A DNA stretch of 49,014 nt from an uncultured Verrucomicrobiota bacterium. GTDB lineage: Bacteria > Verrucomicrobiota > Verrucomicrobiia > Opitutales > Opitutaceae. Positions 40,982 to 49,014 of this stretch are shown piece after piece (within the stretch, counting starts at the first letter, position 1; the number at the start of each line of letters is the position of its first letter). A program made the translations under genes and the position numbers. The notes below the pieces were generated by a model that was not told where the DNA came from, did not search any database, and worked only from the letters and a program-made list of their open reading frames with translations. Location: contig CAJCBL010000277.1 in assembly GCA_903960515.1 (NCBI GenBank), positions 1 to 49,014 of the forward strand, in the 5' to 3' direction.

Positions 40982-41216
40982 GGCCGCGAATCTTTGGGCG
41001 GGCCCAAACGCTGTCAAACCTTGGGGTATGCAGAGCACGGGGCCGGAGCGCGTAACGGCAGGCCGCGGTCGCGGGCGGCAGACAAGTCGCGCAGCGGTTC
41101 AGCAGTGGGGGAAGCCGAGCGGAGGCGTGCCGTTGCGGCTCCCTGGACACCGGCGCCTCACTTCCTGCGGGCCGCTCTACAATAGCGTTTTGCCGGAGGG
41201 GGGGCGACGGTACGGT

Positions 41217-41804
41217 TCAGTGGGCTAGCAGGGGGAACGACTCGAGCAGGCGATGGACCGCCCCAGTGGGTTGCAGTTCACTAGCGTAGAGAGCAAACCG
41301 ATCCACCTGGAAGGGCGGGGCGGCGAACTCCCGATGTAGATGTCTCCACTGGGCTATTGCGGCCGGGGCGGCCGTGCTCACTCGCGCCAGAGTGAAATGG
41401 GGCACAAAGCCCTCCATGTCGGACTCCAGGCCCAGGGCCTGGAGAGCGTCGTCCACGCGCTGGCGTAGTTGGCGTAGGTGCGGGAGGCCTTGGCCCACGC
41501 CGCACCAGAGTATCCGCGGCTGGCCTCGCGGCGGGAATACCCCGATGCCTTCGACAGGCAGGATGAACGGTGCCACTCGAAGCGCCCGTAACCGTTCGCA
41601 CAATGCGGGGATGCGCTCTGTGGGGGTGGCGCCCAGGAAGCGCAGTGTGAGGTGCAGGCGCTCGGGCGGGGTCCACGCGATGCCTGCTATCGGGGTGCCC
41701 AGGGCGGCAATCAAATGGCAGACGCGCTCCGGCGCGTCGATTGCCAGAAACAGGCGGGAGGTGTCCGCGGACTTTGTACGATCGGAATGTACAACCGTAG
41801 CCAT
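41217..41804 (-). CDS. thpR: RNA 2',3'-cyclic phosphodiesterase (LigT/ThpR family)
   Basis: The protein has 195 residues. It carries two H-x-T-x motifs, HLTLRFLG (about 51) and HFTLARV (about 137), the catalytic pair of 2H phosphoesterases, plus RLFLAID at the start of the fold. It opens 2',3'-cyclic phosphate ends of RNA. ATG 41804 gives a short N-terminal tail before the first strand. It is transcribed alone. Confidence 0.9.
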   Translation of the reverse strand: MATVVHSDRTKSADTSRLFLAIDAPERVCHLIAALGTPIAGIAWTPPERLHLTLRFLGATPTERIPALCERLRALRVAPFILPVEGIGVFPPRGQPRILWCGVGQGLPHLRQLRQRVDDALQALGLESDMEGFVPHFTLARVSTAAPAAIAQWRHLHREFAAPPFQVDRFALYASELQPTGAVHRLLESFPLLAH

Positions 41805-41865
41805 GTTTACAGGCCGGGCTTTGCGCCCGGTTTCCTTGGGGAATGGCGGAAAGCCGCTGACCTGC

Positions 41866-41940
41866 GACCGACACCGTAGGCGGTGTGCTTACACGCGCTT
41901 TCTTCTCTGAATCGCGTGCAAGCTCACTTCAGCCCCGAAC
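41866..41940. repeat. Degenerate trace of the dispersed palindromic element
   Basis: GTGTGCTTACACGCG and GAATCGCGTGCAAGCTCAC face each other as in the central stem of the full copies, but the outer terminal repeats are missing or diverged. It lies upstream of thpR, between it and the receiver gene. Confidence 0.5.
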
Positions 41941-41991
41941 GCCGGACCCGTTAGTGGGCAGGCCAAATCCCGTCCTCTGCGTAGCTGCGTA

Positions 41992-43131
41992 TCAGGACCG
42001 TTTCACCAGGCGTACGATAGCGCTGACGACCACCTCGTCGGCAGTGAAGGGGAAACTGAGTACCTGATGGGCGAGCAGATAGTTGGGCACCACAGTGGAG
42101 GCGGCGGGTTGGCTGCTCAGCAGCACGGCGGGCAGGTGGCCCCGGCCGGGGATGGCATGGGTGCGGCGCACAAAGTCGCCGCCTGCTGGTTGCGCCAGAT
42201 CGAGCCCGGCTACGAGGATCTCGACGGGATTGTCCTCGATGAAGGTCAGGGCGGAGGCGGTGTCGCGGAAGGCCACCGCCGGCTGGCCTGCGGTGCGCAG
42301 GGCCTCGGCCAGCAGGGGGGCGACGCCGCGCTGGTTGTGGACCACCAGCGCGAGGCAGGGTGGCTCGAACTCCTGGCCGGCGCGCGGAATGAGCAGCGGC
42401 GGGATGACCTCGACGGCGCGGGCGAGAGTGCGGAAGGTGCCGGCAGTGATCTCGTCGGGGTGCTCGCGCAGGTCCTCCAACATGAAGGTGACGGCGCGGC
42501 TCAAAATGGACAGTCGGGGCAGGGCGGCGTGGTCGGAGGCGATTCGCAGCCGGTCGAAGCTGGTGCGTAGCGGGTCGATGGTGGCGATGCGGTCCGGCCC
42601 CGCAGCCGAGGAGGCGAAGGACTGCAACTGGTTGTTGATGCGGTTTTCGGTGGCGGAGGCCTCGCGGGCGAGAGTGGCGCGCAACTCTTCGCGGCTGGTG
42701 CTGGGCGCAGGCACGGCGGAGGGCCGGGCTGGTGCTGGGCTGGCCATGGCGGCGGCCGATCCGCTGCTGCCGAGGGCGGCGCGCACGATTTCCATGAGCC
42801 GGTTGGGGCTCACGCTGTTCTTGTTCAGACACTGAATCGCCCCGGCGGCCCGTGCAGCTTCGATGAGCTTCTCGTCGAAGCTGTGTGAGAATACGATTAC
42901 GGGGAAGTCGGCGCAGCCGGGCAAGGTGCGGATGTGACCGAGCAGTTCGACACCGTTCATGCCGGGCAGCATCAGATCGAGCAGCGCCAAGGCGGGTTGA
43001 GAGGTGCGCAGCAGGGCGAGGGCGGCCGGCCCGTCGGCGGCGACTTCGACCACCAGCCCTTCGGTTTCGAACTTCTTCTGGTAGACCTTCAGGATGAATT
43101 GGTCGTCGTCGATGATCAGGATTTTATTCAT
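41992..43131 (-). CDS. Response regulator with N-terminal receiver and C-terminal pseudo-receiver
   Basis: The protein has 379 residues. The N-terminal receiver is complete (D8-D10, acceptor D52 in LLDLMLPGMNG), though the conserved Lys region reads CLNKNSV. A Pro/Ser linker (about 122-145) leads to a helical middle region (about 147-250) of Hpt-like character, without an obvious phospho-His motif. The last 125 residues fold like a receiver, but the acceptor position is Gly in ILVAGLDLAQPAGG, so it is probably inactive. It lies 118 bases downstream of the large hybrid kinase on the same strand and is the likely phospho-acceptor. Confidence 0.83.
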   Translation of the reverse strand: MNKILIIDDDQFILKVYQKKFETEGLVVEVAADGPAALALLRTSQPALALLDLMLPGMNGVELLGHIRTLPGCADFPVIVFSHSFDEKLIEAARAAGAIQCLNKNSVSPNRLMEIVRAALGSSGSAAAMASPAPARPSAVPAPSTSREELRATLAREASATENRINNQLQSFASSAAGPDRIATIDPLRTSFDRLRIASDHAALPRLSILSRAVTFMLEDLREHPDEITAGTFRTLARAVEVIPPLLIPRAGQEFEPPCLALVVHNQRGVAPLLAEALRTAGQPAVAFRDTASALTFIEDNPVEILVAGLDLAQPAGGDFVRRTHAIPGRGHLPAVLLSSQPAASTVVPNYLLAHQVLSFPFTADEVVVSAIVRLVKRS

Positions 43132-43249
43132 AGCGGAGACGGGAGGCTGGGCGGTGCACGGTTGGGGACGATGTTCCCTTTTCGGATCAGTGCGGGGGTT
43201 CTGAAGCTCGGGGAGTCGAAATGGGTGGGATCGGTGGATACAATTGCGG

Positions 43250-45844
43250 CTATTTCAGGCCGGGCAGGAGGGCGTGGGCGGCGGTGCGGGTGGCGGCGAG
43301 CACCCGGCGGGCCTCGTGGATGAGGTCGCGGGTGTGGGCGAGTTCACCGGCCTCGATGGAGCGCTCCATGCGGCGCATGACATTTTGCGCCTGCATCATG
43401 CCGCAAGTGGCACAGGAGCCGGCTCCGGTATGCGCGTGGCGGCGGGCTTCGACCAGGTCGCCGGCGGCGAGGGTGCGATCGATATCGGGGAAAAGCTCCT
43501 CCATGCGTTCGAAGAAGAGCAGTACGATCTCCCTCAGGGTGTCGGGGTCGCCCGAGCTGAGCTCATCCAGGCGGGAGCGGTCGAGGAGCACAGCCTGCTG
43601 CGTGGCCAGTTGGGAGGTGCCGGTGGTCAGCGGGCCGGGTGGTTGGAAACTGGGGATGAATTTCTGCAGGGATTCGCGCAGCCTGGCGTCGTTGACGGGC
43701 TTGGTCGCGTAGTCGTCGAAGCCGGCGGCCAGACCGGCCTCGCGGTCGCCGGGCATGACCTTGGCGGTGATGGCCACCACGGGCAGGCGGCGCACCGTCT
43801 GGCCGGCGGCCTGGCGTTCGCCCTCCACCCGGCGGATTTCGCGCACGGTCTGGATGCCGTCCATACGGGGCATCATGATGTCCAGGAAGAGCACATCGCA
43901 GGGGCCGGACGCGATGAGGGTGAGGGCTTCCAATCCGTGTGAGGCCAGGCGCACTTCGCAGCCGAGGCGTTCGAGATAGGTGCGCATCACCTTCTGGTTG
44001 ACCATGTCGTCGTCGGCCACGACCACGCGGGCCCGGGGAGGGGAGGCGGGCTTCGAGGCTGCGAGGTTGGATGCAGGCGCGGAGGCCACCGTGGTGGGAG
44101 CCGCTGGGGAGGCGGCGGCATGTACTGCAGGAGCGGAGGCGGCGTGCGCAGCCGGCGCGACAGGGACGGCGTGGGCTGGCTGGCCTTGGGGAATGGGTTT
44201 GGCGGGGTGCGGGCGGGGGGCGCGGCAGAGGCACTCCAGCAGGGTTTCGGGGGCGAGGGGTTTGAGCAGGATGTCGGTCTGTTCGATACCGGCCTTGGCT
44301 TCCGGGGGCCTCGAGGCGAACACAATCGGTCGAGGGGCGGGGTGCAGTTGGCTGAGTGAGCGCAGGATGGCCAGCCCCTGGGCGTGGGGCAGGTCGAAGT
44401 CGACGAGGGCCACGGCGCAACGATTGCCGGCCTCAGTCCAGGCGAGCACCTCGGAGGCGTTTTGGAGGAGCTTGGGTTTGCCTCCCCAGCCTGTCACCCA
44501 GCTGCGCATCAGTTCGGCCAGTCGGGGGTTGTCCTCGACGAGTAGTATTTCGCGGCCGTCCACCTGCACATGACGCTGGGTCCATTGAGGCGGGGCGGAG
44601 TTCTCGACCGGCTGATACGGCAGGGCGAGCAGGAAGGTGCTGCCTTGGCCGGCCTCGCTCTCGAACCAGAGGCGGCCCCCCATCAACTCGGCCAGTCGGC
44701 GGCTGGTGGCCAGTCCTAGGCCGGTGCCACCGTAGAGACTGTAGGTGGAGGAGTCGGCCTGGGTGTAGGCCTGGAAGATGCGGTCGCGCTTCTCCTGCGG
44801 AATGCCGATGCCGGTGTCGCGTACAGAGAAACGCATTTCGCGGGCGGCCGGGTTTTGAGTGGAGGGCTCGCACCACACCCGGCAGTACACCTCGCCGCGG
44901 TCGGTGAACTTGAGGGCGTTGCTCAGGAGGTTGGCGAGGATCTGGCGCAGGCGCAGCGGGTCGGCGTAGATCATGGCCGGCAGGGCCGGGTCGACCTCGA
45001 AGGCGAGATCCAGATGCTTCTCGGCGGCGCGGGCGGCCTGGCCGCGGAGCATCTCGCCCAGCAGCGAGCTGAGCTCCACTGGCTGGGGGGTGATCTCGAG
45101 TTTGCCCGCCTCGATCTTGGCGAGGTCGAGCAACTCGTCGGTGAGGGTGATGACGCTCTCGGCGCTGTCGACCACCGAGCGGGCCAGCTCCAGTTGTTGG
45201 GGATTGAGCTCGGCCTCCAGCAGCAGGTTGGCCATGCCGAGCACGCCGTTCATCGGCACTCGGATGTCGTGGCTGAGCATGGCGATGAACTCGGAGGTCA
45301 TCCGCGCGGCCCGGGCGGCGGTGTCGCGCTCGGTGGTAAGGGTGAGTTCGCGGGTCTTTTGCTCGGTGATGTCGGTGAGGAGTGCCAACACGTAGTGCTC
45401 GTCCAGCGGGCTCAGTAGCCAGCCGATCCAGACGCTGCCGCACTTGTGTTCGAGCACGGCATGGCGGTGGGTTTTGGCACAATCGCGGATACGAGCGGCC
45501 AGCCCGGTGGGCACGGCCTGGGTGGCGGAGAGCTCACGGTCGGCGAAGAATTTTGCCGAGGCGGCGTTGGATGCGTGCCACTGGCCGTCGTGGTCGTAGG
45601 CCAGTGCCGGCATGGGCAGCCGGTCCAAGGTCAACTCATCGGCCTTGGCCTGGGCGGCGGGCGAGGTGGAGGCATCGGAGCCGGGCCCGCGGCGATGGGC
45701 GCGCTGCCAGATCCAACCCAGCGCTACGCCGGCTGCGAGGGCGACCACCCAGCCGATGAATCCGGCCATCGGAGACATTCCCTGTGAGGCAGGCTCGGCA
45801 GCGGCGAGGAGAACAGGGGCTTTCAGCAGAAGTGGGCCGGTCAT
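43250..45844 (-). CDS. Hybrid sensor histidine kinase with two receivers and an Hpt domain
   Basis: The protein has 864 residues. Order: one membrane segment (about 27-46), PAS-like domain (about 72-165), HisKA with H192 in MLSHDIRVPMNG, HATPase (N-box ILANLLSNALKF about 302-313, G1 DTGIGIP, G2 GGTGLGLA), receiver 1 (acceptor D482 in VDFDLPHAQG), a 60-residue Ala/Pro linker, receiver 2 (acceptor D655 in FLDIMMPRMDG, K715), and an Hpt domain with candidate H805 in RRHAHTGAGSCATCG. The Hpt motif is off-consensus (HTGAG for HTLKG). It is an ArcB/BarA-like phosphorelay protein. The input is unknown; there is no sizeable periplasmic domain. The start is ATG 45844. Confidence 0.92.
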   Translation of the reverse strand: MTGPLLLKAPVLLAAAEPASQGMSPMAGFIGWVVALAAGVALGWIWQRAHRRGPGSDASTSPAAQAKADELTLDRLPMPALAYDHDGQWHASNAASAKFFADRELSATQAVPTGLAARIRDCAKTHRHAVLEHKCGSVWIGWLLSPLDEHYVLALLTDITEQKTRELTLTTERDTAARAARMTSEFIAMLSHDIRVPMNGVLGMANLLLEAELNPQQLELARSVVDSAESVITLTDELLDLAKIEAGKLEITPQPVELSSLLGEMLRGQAARAAEKHLDLAFEVDPALPAMIYADPLRLRQILANLLSNALKFTDRGEVYCRVWCEPSTQNPAAREMRFSVRDTGIGIPQEKRDRIFQAYTQADSSTYSLYGGTGLGLATSRRLAELMGGRLWFESEAGQGSTFLLALPYQPVENSAPPQWTQRHVQVDGREILLVEDNPRLAELMRSWVTGWGGKPKLLQNASEVLAWTEAGNRCAVALVDFDLPHAQGLAILRSLSQLHPAPRPIVFASRPPEAKAGIEQTDILLKPLAPETLLECLCRAPRPHPAKPIPQGQPAHAVPVAPAAHAASAPAVHAAASPAAPTTVASAPASNLAASKPASPPRARVVVADDDMVNQKVMRTYLERLGCEVRLASHGLEALTLIASGPCDVLFLDIMMPRMDGIQTVREIRRVEGERQAAGQTVRRLPVVAITAKVMPGDREAGLAAGFDDYATKPVNDARLRESLQKFIPSFQPPGPLTTGTSQLATQQAVLLDRSRLDELSSGDPDTLREIVLLFFERMEELFPDIDRTLAAGDLVEARRHAHTGAGSCATCGMMQAQNVMRRMERSIEAGELAHTRDLIHEARRVLAATRTAAHALLPGLK

Positions 45845-46017
45845 AGGAGAGGGCAATCGACAGGATTTACTCGGCTCGGACGGGGTTTCCTCAAGGGGAA
45901 TGCGAGTGGGCCGACGCTAATTCAGGCTTCTCTGCGTTGGCAAGGTCGCTGCGTAAGGGAAAGCGCCTTGCCGCCACTGTGTCCGGCGCATCATTTTCGA
46001 GGACTCGTCCTACTTCC

Positions 46018-46323
46018 ATGCTCATCGTTCATGTCCTCGTGCAGGTGAAACCAGAATGCGTCGACGCCTTCCGCGCCGCCACCTTGGCCAATGCCCGGGC
46101 CAGCGTGCTGGAGCCGGGTATCGCCCGTTTCGATGTGTGTCAGCAGGCCGAGGTGCCTACGCGCTTTGTGCTCGTAGAGGTCTACCGCGATGCCGGCGCG
46201 CCTGCCCTGCACAAGGAGACTGCGCACTACGCGGCTTGGCGTGATGCCGTGGCGCCGATGATGGCCGCCCCGCGCAGCAGCGAGAAGTTCGCCAATGTTT
46301 TCCCCGAAGATGCCGGCTGGTGA
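46018..46323 (+). CDS. Antibiotic biosynthesis monooxygenase-domain protein (LsrG/YgiN-like)
   Basis: The protein has 101 residues in one ABM ferredoxin-like domain. Landmarks are [41 protein letters not shown] and [10 protein letters not shown]. Such proteins act on quinones, or isomerise or degrade small signals (LsrG). It overlaps the following Fe-alcohol dehydrogenase gene by 29 bases if that gene starts at 46295, suggesting a two-gene unit for metabolism of a reactive carbonyl or quinone; this is inferred from pairing only. Confidence 0.88.
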   Translation: MLIVHVLVQVKPECVDAFRAATLANARASVLEPGIARFDVCQQAEVPTRFVLVEVYRDAGAPALHKETAHYAAWRDAVAPMMAAPRSSEKFANVFPEDAGW

Positions 46324-47599
46324 CGTTAACGCGGGTGAGCGCGGCGGCGCGCCGTTTCCGGCAACGGCGGCGGCTGCGCCGGTGGTGGCGGTGAAGCGCC
46401 CCGCCGCAGAGCAGGTGGCCGGGGCTGGGCCGGCCGCAGTGACTCCGCGCTTTGAATTCGCCACGGCTCAGCGCATCGTCTTTGGCGAAGGCGCGGCGGG
46501 CGAGCTGCCTGCGCTGGTGTCCGGGCTGGGGCGGCGGGTGTTTTTCGTGGGCGGCTCCGATCCCCGGCGCCAGGGCGGCTTGCTGGCGGCGCTGGCCGCA
46601 ACGGTGGACGCCCTTGAGGTATTCGCGGTGTCGGGTGAGCCCACTGTGGCGCTGGTCGAGGAGGGCGCTCGGCAGGCGCGCGCTGCGCGGGCCACTGTGG
46701 TTGTTGCTGTGGGCGGTGGCAGTGCGATCGACGCGGGCAAGGCCATCGCCGCGCTGGCTGCCAATCCGGGCCAGGCGCTCGACTATCTGGAGATCGTGGG
46801 CCGCGCGCAGCCGCTGGCGGTGCCGCCCCTGCCCTTTATTGCAGTGCCCACCACAGCGGGTACTGGAGCTGAGGTTACGCGCAACGCCGTGCTCGCCGTG
46901 CCGGGGGCCCGGTTGAAGGTGAGCCTGCGCAGCGCGGCGATGCTGCCGCGGGTGGCGCTGGTCGACCCGGCGTTGGCGCTCGGGCTGCCGGCCGCAGCCA
47001 CGGCAGCCACGGGGATGGACGCGCTCACGCAGTTGGTGGAGGCCTACCTTTCATGTCGCGCTAATCCGATGACCGATGCGCTTTGCCGCGACGGGATTGG
47101 GCGGGTGGGGCGGGCGTTGCCTCAGGCGTTGGCCCAGCCGCAGAATCTAGCGGCGCGCTCGGACCTGGCACTGGGGGCGTTGTACAGCGGTATTGCGTTG
47201 GCCAATGCCGGACTGGGGGCGGTGCATGGTTTCGCGGCGCCGATCGGAGGGCTTTTCCCCGCGCCGCACGGTGCGGTGTGCGCAGCGCTGTTGGCACCGG
47301 TGTTGGGGGCCAATCTGGCGGCACTACGGGCGCGGGCTCCCCGGCACCCGGCGCTGGCGCGCATAGGCGAGGTAGCTCGCTGGCTCACCGGCGATGCGGC
47401 GGTGGAGGCCGACGAAGCGGCGCGCTTCTGTGCTGCGCTCAGCCGCAGTCTGGCGATTCCGTCGCTGGGGGCCTGGGGGGTGAGCAGTGGCGATGTTTCC
47501 GTGATCGTCGAGAAGGCGGCGGCAGCCAGCAGCATGAAGGGCAACCCGCTGGTGCTCACGTCCGCCGAGCTGGCCGCCGCGCTGGAAGCGGCCCTGTGA
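46295..47599 (+). CDS. Iron-containing alcohol dehydrogenase
   Basis: The protein has 434 residues from ATG 46295. The recognisable enzyme begins only at [18 protein letters not shown], so GTG 46439 (386 residues) is an alternative start; the first 48 residues are Ala/Pro-rich. NAD-binding [13 protein letters not shown] and [11 protein letters not shown], metal-binding region [15 protein letters not shown], and [16 protein letters not shown] (His ligands) place it in the Fe-ADH/maleylacetate-reductase family. The ATG at 46295 has GAGAAG seven bases upstream, which is why it is listed. It follows the ABM-domain gene on the same strand. Confidence 0.88.
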   Translation: MFSPKMPAGDVNAGERGGAPFPATAAAAPVVAVKRPAAEQVAGAGPAAVTPRFEFATAQRIVFGEGAAGELPALVSGLGRRVFFVGGSDPRRQGGLLAALAATVDALEVFAVSGEPTVALVEEGARQARAARATVVVAVGGGSAIDAGKAIAALAANPGQALDYLEIVGRAQPLAVPPLPFIAVPTTAGTGAEVTRNAVLAVPGARLKVSLRSAAMLPRVALVDPALALGLPAAATAATGMDALTQLVEAYLSCRANPMTDALCRDGIGRVGRALPQALAQPQNLAARSDLALGALYSGIALANAGLGAVHGFAAPIGGLFPAPHGAVCAALLAPVLGANLAALRARAPRHPALARIGEVARWLTGDAAVEADEAARFCAALSRSLAIPSLGAWGVSSGDVSVIVEKAAAASSMKGNPLVLTSAELAAALEAAL

Positions 47600-47709
47600 G
47601 CGCGGCCGAGCGGGATCTCGAGTGAGCGGATACGCGGGCCGGACCACCGGGGGCAGCTGGCACCGAGGCGTATGACCGAGGGCAAAGGCTCGGTTCCGCT
47701 GCTTTCCGG

Positions 47710-48612
47710 CTAGGCACCGGGAGTCATCCACTCTTTCTCTTTGCGGGTCATCATCGTCCAACGAAGGGCCCGGAACCAGGCCGGCCTTGAGCGAGGCAGG
47801 AGGTAGTGGGAAACCCAGAGGCGCCACAGTTGCGGTGTCCTCCACGGGTGGATTTGCCTCCGCTTGGTCGAGCGGCAATAGGCGTTGAAATAGAGCTGGT
47901 TGTCGCGCACGAGCCTGTATTGTTCCATGGGAGCCTGGATCGTGTGAGCTTCGCCATGCCGCCGCCATTGGGTCCATGGTTGGTTTAGCGTGGCCACCCG
48001 CCCGAAAAGCGGCGCGATCACAGCCAGCCGCCCATCGGGCCACAGGTGCAAACCATCGTCGGTATTCAGCGGCAGACGTGCGTGGAGATAGTCGCGCGAG
48101 AACGCCAGGGTGCTCGTTGGATAGTGGAGATTGAGGTATCCGTCCTTATAGATTGAGGCGAGGGGATCGTCCTGGTGGTTACGCGGATAGTATTCGAGCC
48201 CAAGACTGCGCCCGTGGAGGTCGATGCGCTGGGCCGGGGCCTGCACCATCACTATCGAGGATTCGCTGGCAAACGCTTCGCAATAGCTGGCGACCTTCCC
48301 GGGCAGAAACGCATCATCGCCATCCAGCAAAAAGACCAAATCGCCGGTGCTCTCGCGAAAGGCTTCAGCGATGGCGAGGGCTTGGTTTGTGGTCGGCTTG
48401 CCGGCCCCATGCGGCCGCGCGAGCAGTCGGACTCGCGGACCATAGCCCCTGACCACATCGGTGCTGCCGTCGGAGCTGCCATCGTCGTAGACAATCACCT
48501 CGTCGGGAACCCGGGACTGCTCAAGCACCGAGTCGAGACAGCGAGGCAAATAGCGGGCGTGGTTGAAGGTGTTGACCAGTACAGATGTGCGAGCGGGCTG
48601 GTGTGAGTTCAT
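47710..48612 (-). CDS. Glycosyltransferase family 2
   Basis: The protein has 300 residues. The GT-A fold has SVLVNTFNHARYLPRCLDSVLEQ, nucleotide-binding VYDDGSSDGS and the metal-binding D-x-D in FLLDGDDAFLPGKVA (about 95-109). A variable acceptor domain follows, then a basic Trp-rich C-terminal region (LWRLWVSHYLL). It transfers a sugar to an unknown glycan acceptor at the cytoplasmic face. The start is ATG 48612. It is not in an operon with the export locus, 17 kb away. Confidence 0.9.
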   Translation of the reverse strand: MNSHQPARTSVLVNTFNHARYLPRCLDSVLEQSRVPDEVIVYDDGSSDGSTDVVRGYGPRVRLLARPHGAGKPTTNQALAIAEAFRESTGDLVFLLDGDDAFLPGKVASYCEAFASESSIVMVQAPAQRIDLHGRSLGLEYYPRNHQDDPLASIYKDGYLNLHYPTSTLAFSRDYLHARLPLNTDDGLHLWPDGRLAVIAPLFGRVATLNQPWTQWRRHGEAHTIQAPMEQYRLVRDNQLYFNAYCRSTKRRQIHPWRTPQLWRLWVSHYLLPRSRPAWFRALRWTMMTRKEKEWMTPGA

Positions 48613-48918
48613 GGGAACAATTGGTGGGAGGTCCGGGCTGTTGAACTTTGCCGTGCGCGCGGTTGGCTCGGCGTCGGCAGGCATCCGGACTGGCGCTTCG
48701 CGCGCTGCTCGCCGGTGCTACTTCACCACTACTCAGGCTTCGGTCAATGTTTAGGATGCCCGGCCGGCGGGCACCGCGGGTGGATACCGGCCACCTTTTG
48801 GCGCGGTACGGACACAATGTCCGGACCTATCCTTCAATGGGGACAGGTCCTTGAACATGCACCACCTCGGTTGGGGGGCCTGAAATAGGGCCGGTTGCCC
48901 ACCGGCGCGGGGGGCGGG
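48613..48918. other. Intergenic region upstream of the glycosyltransferase
   Basis: There is no supported gene. Around 48809-48855 are nested short inverted repeats (CGGACA with TGTCCG; GGACCT with AGGTCC) that could be an operator or an insertion-sequence end, but there is not enough to decide. Confidence 0.4.
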
Positions 48919-48975
48919 TTTCCTCCTCTGAGGAGGAAAATCCTGAAGCTAGGTTGCCAGTTTACGTGGCAACCT
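48919..48975. repeat. Two adjacent perfect inverted repeats
   Basis: TTTCCTCCTC (48919-48928) pairs with GAGGAGGAAA (48930-48939) about one central base. AGGTTGCCA (48951-48959) pairs with TGGCAACCT (48967-48975) around a 7-base loop. They lie just before a possible gene start at 48980 and could be operator sites or RNA hairpins in its leader. Confidence 0.6.
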
Positions 48976-48979
48976 GAGC

Positions 48980-49014
48980 ATGAGCTTTCCGCTATTCAAA
49001 GTCCGCCGCTTCCT
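48980..49014 (+). CDS. Possible 5' end of a gene cut by the window edge
   Basis: The ATG at 48980 opens a frame that reads MSFPLFKVRRF and continues out of the window. Eleven codons are too few to identify anything, and no good ribosome site precedes it. The structured sequence just upstream is the only hint that this is a real start. Confidence 0.25.
   Translation, partial: MSFPLFKVRRF

Overview
The window is about 49 kb of high-GC, densely coded bacterial chromosome. Gene content points to Verrucomicrobiota, most likely Opitutales/Opitutaceae. The pointers are an H-x-DG-type pseudopilin beside housekeeping genes, an ArsR-methyltransferase fusion, an HTH-MBL fusion, an OGG1-type glycosylase and weak Shine-Dalgarno use. 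This placement is inference from gene style; no 16S rRNA gene is present.

Layout. 1-225 is the right end of an IS66-family element, cut by the window edge. 627-5411 (all minus) holds a receiver-MBL response regulator, a Cys-tailed repeat protein, a small Rop-like nitrogen-fixation-associated protein preceded by a sigma-54-like -24/-12 promoter, and a PAS histidine kinase with a Cys cluster. 5537-9532 holds rsmA, a pseudopilin, an OGG1-type DNA glycosylase, a small secreted protein and the rplU-rpmA operon. 9719-12117 is an AmmeMemoRadiSam pair (B-A fusion plus radical SAM enzyme). 12209-18566 holds a coiled-coil membrane protein, a PfkB kinase, a 3-methyladenine glycosylase, a DUF3108 protein, an MBL nuclease-like protein, an ArsR-methyltransferase and a lipoprotein. 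19021-24090 holds a phosphate acetyltransferase split into two genes, an aminotransferase, a DUF2059 protein and a cyclophilin.

24442-30725 is a compact exopolysaccharide export locus. A periplasmic TPR protein is divergent from an operon encoding a secreted 15-residue-repeat protein, an outer-membrane beta-barrel, a short Wza-like OPX protein and a Wzc-like co-polymerase/kinase. The OPX protein lacks the C-terminal outer-membrane helix region, so the barrel next door is a good candidate for the exit pore. No glycosyltransferase, flippase or polymerase gene is beside it.

30962-47599 is mixed: pyrE, an HTH-MBL fusion, an HDOD protein, a CheX plus double-receiver module, a biotin-domain-less carboxyltransferase, a gamma-carbonic anhydrase, a YbgC thioesterase, nadA, a Fur-family regulator, thpR, a large hybrid kinase with its receiver protein, and a monooxygenase/Fe-alcohol dehydrogenase pair. 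A family-2 glycosyltransferase and the first codons of a possible further gene close the window.

A roughly 130-bp dispersed palindromic element with terminal inverted repeats occurs at least three times (3445, 34076, 38754), plus one degenerate trace near 41866. One copy supplies the stop codon of the YbgC thioesterase. Coding boundaries were refined from translated sequence; many starts are uncertain because strong Shine-Dalgarno sequences are rare here.
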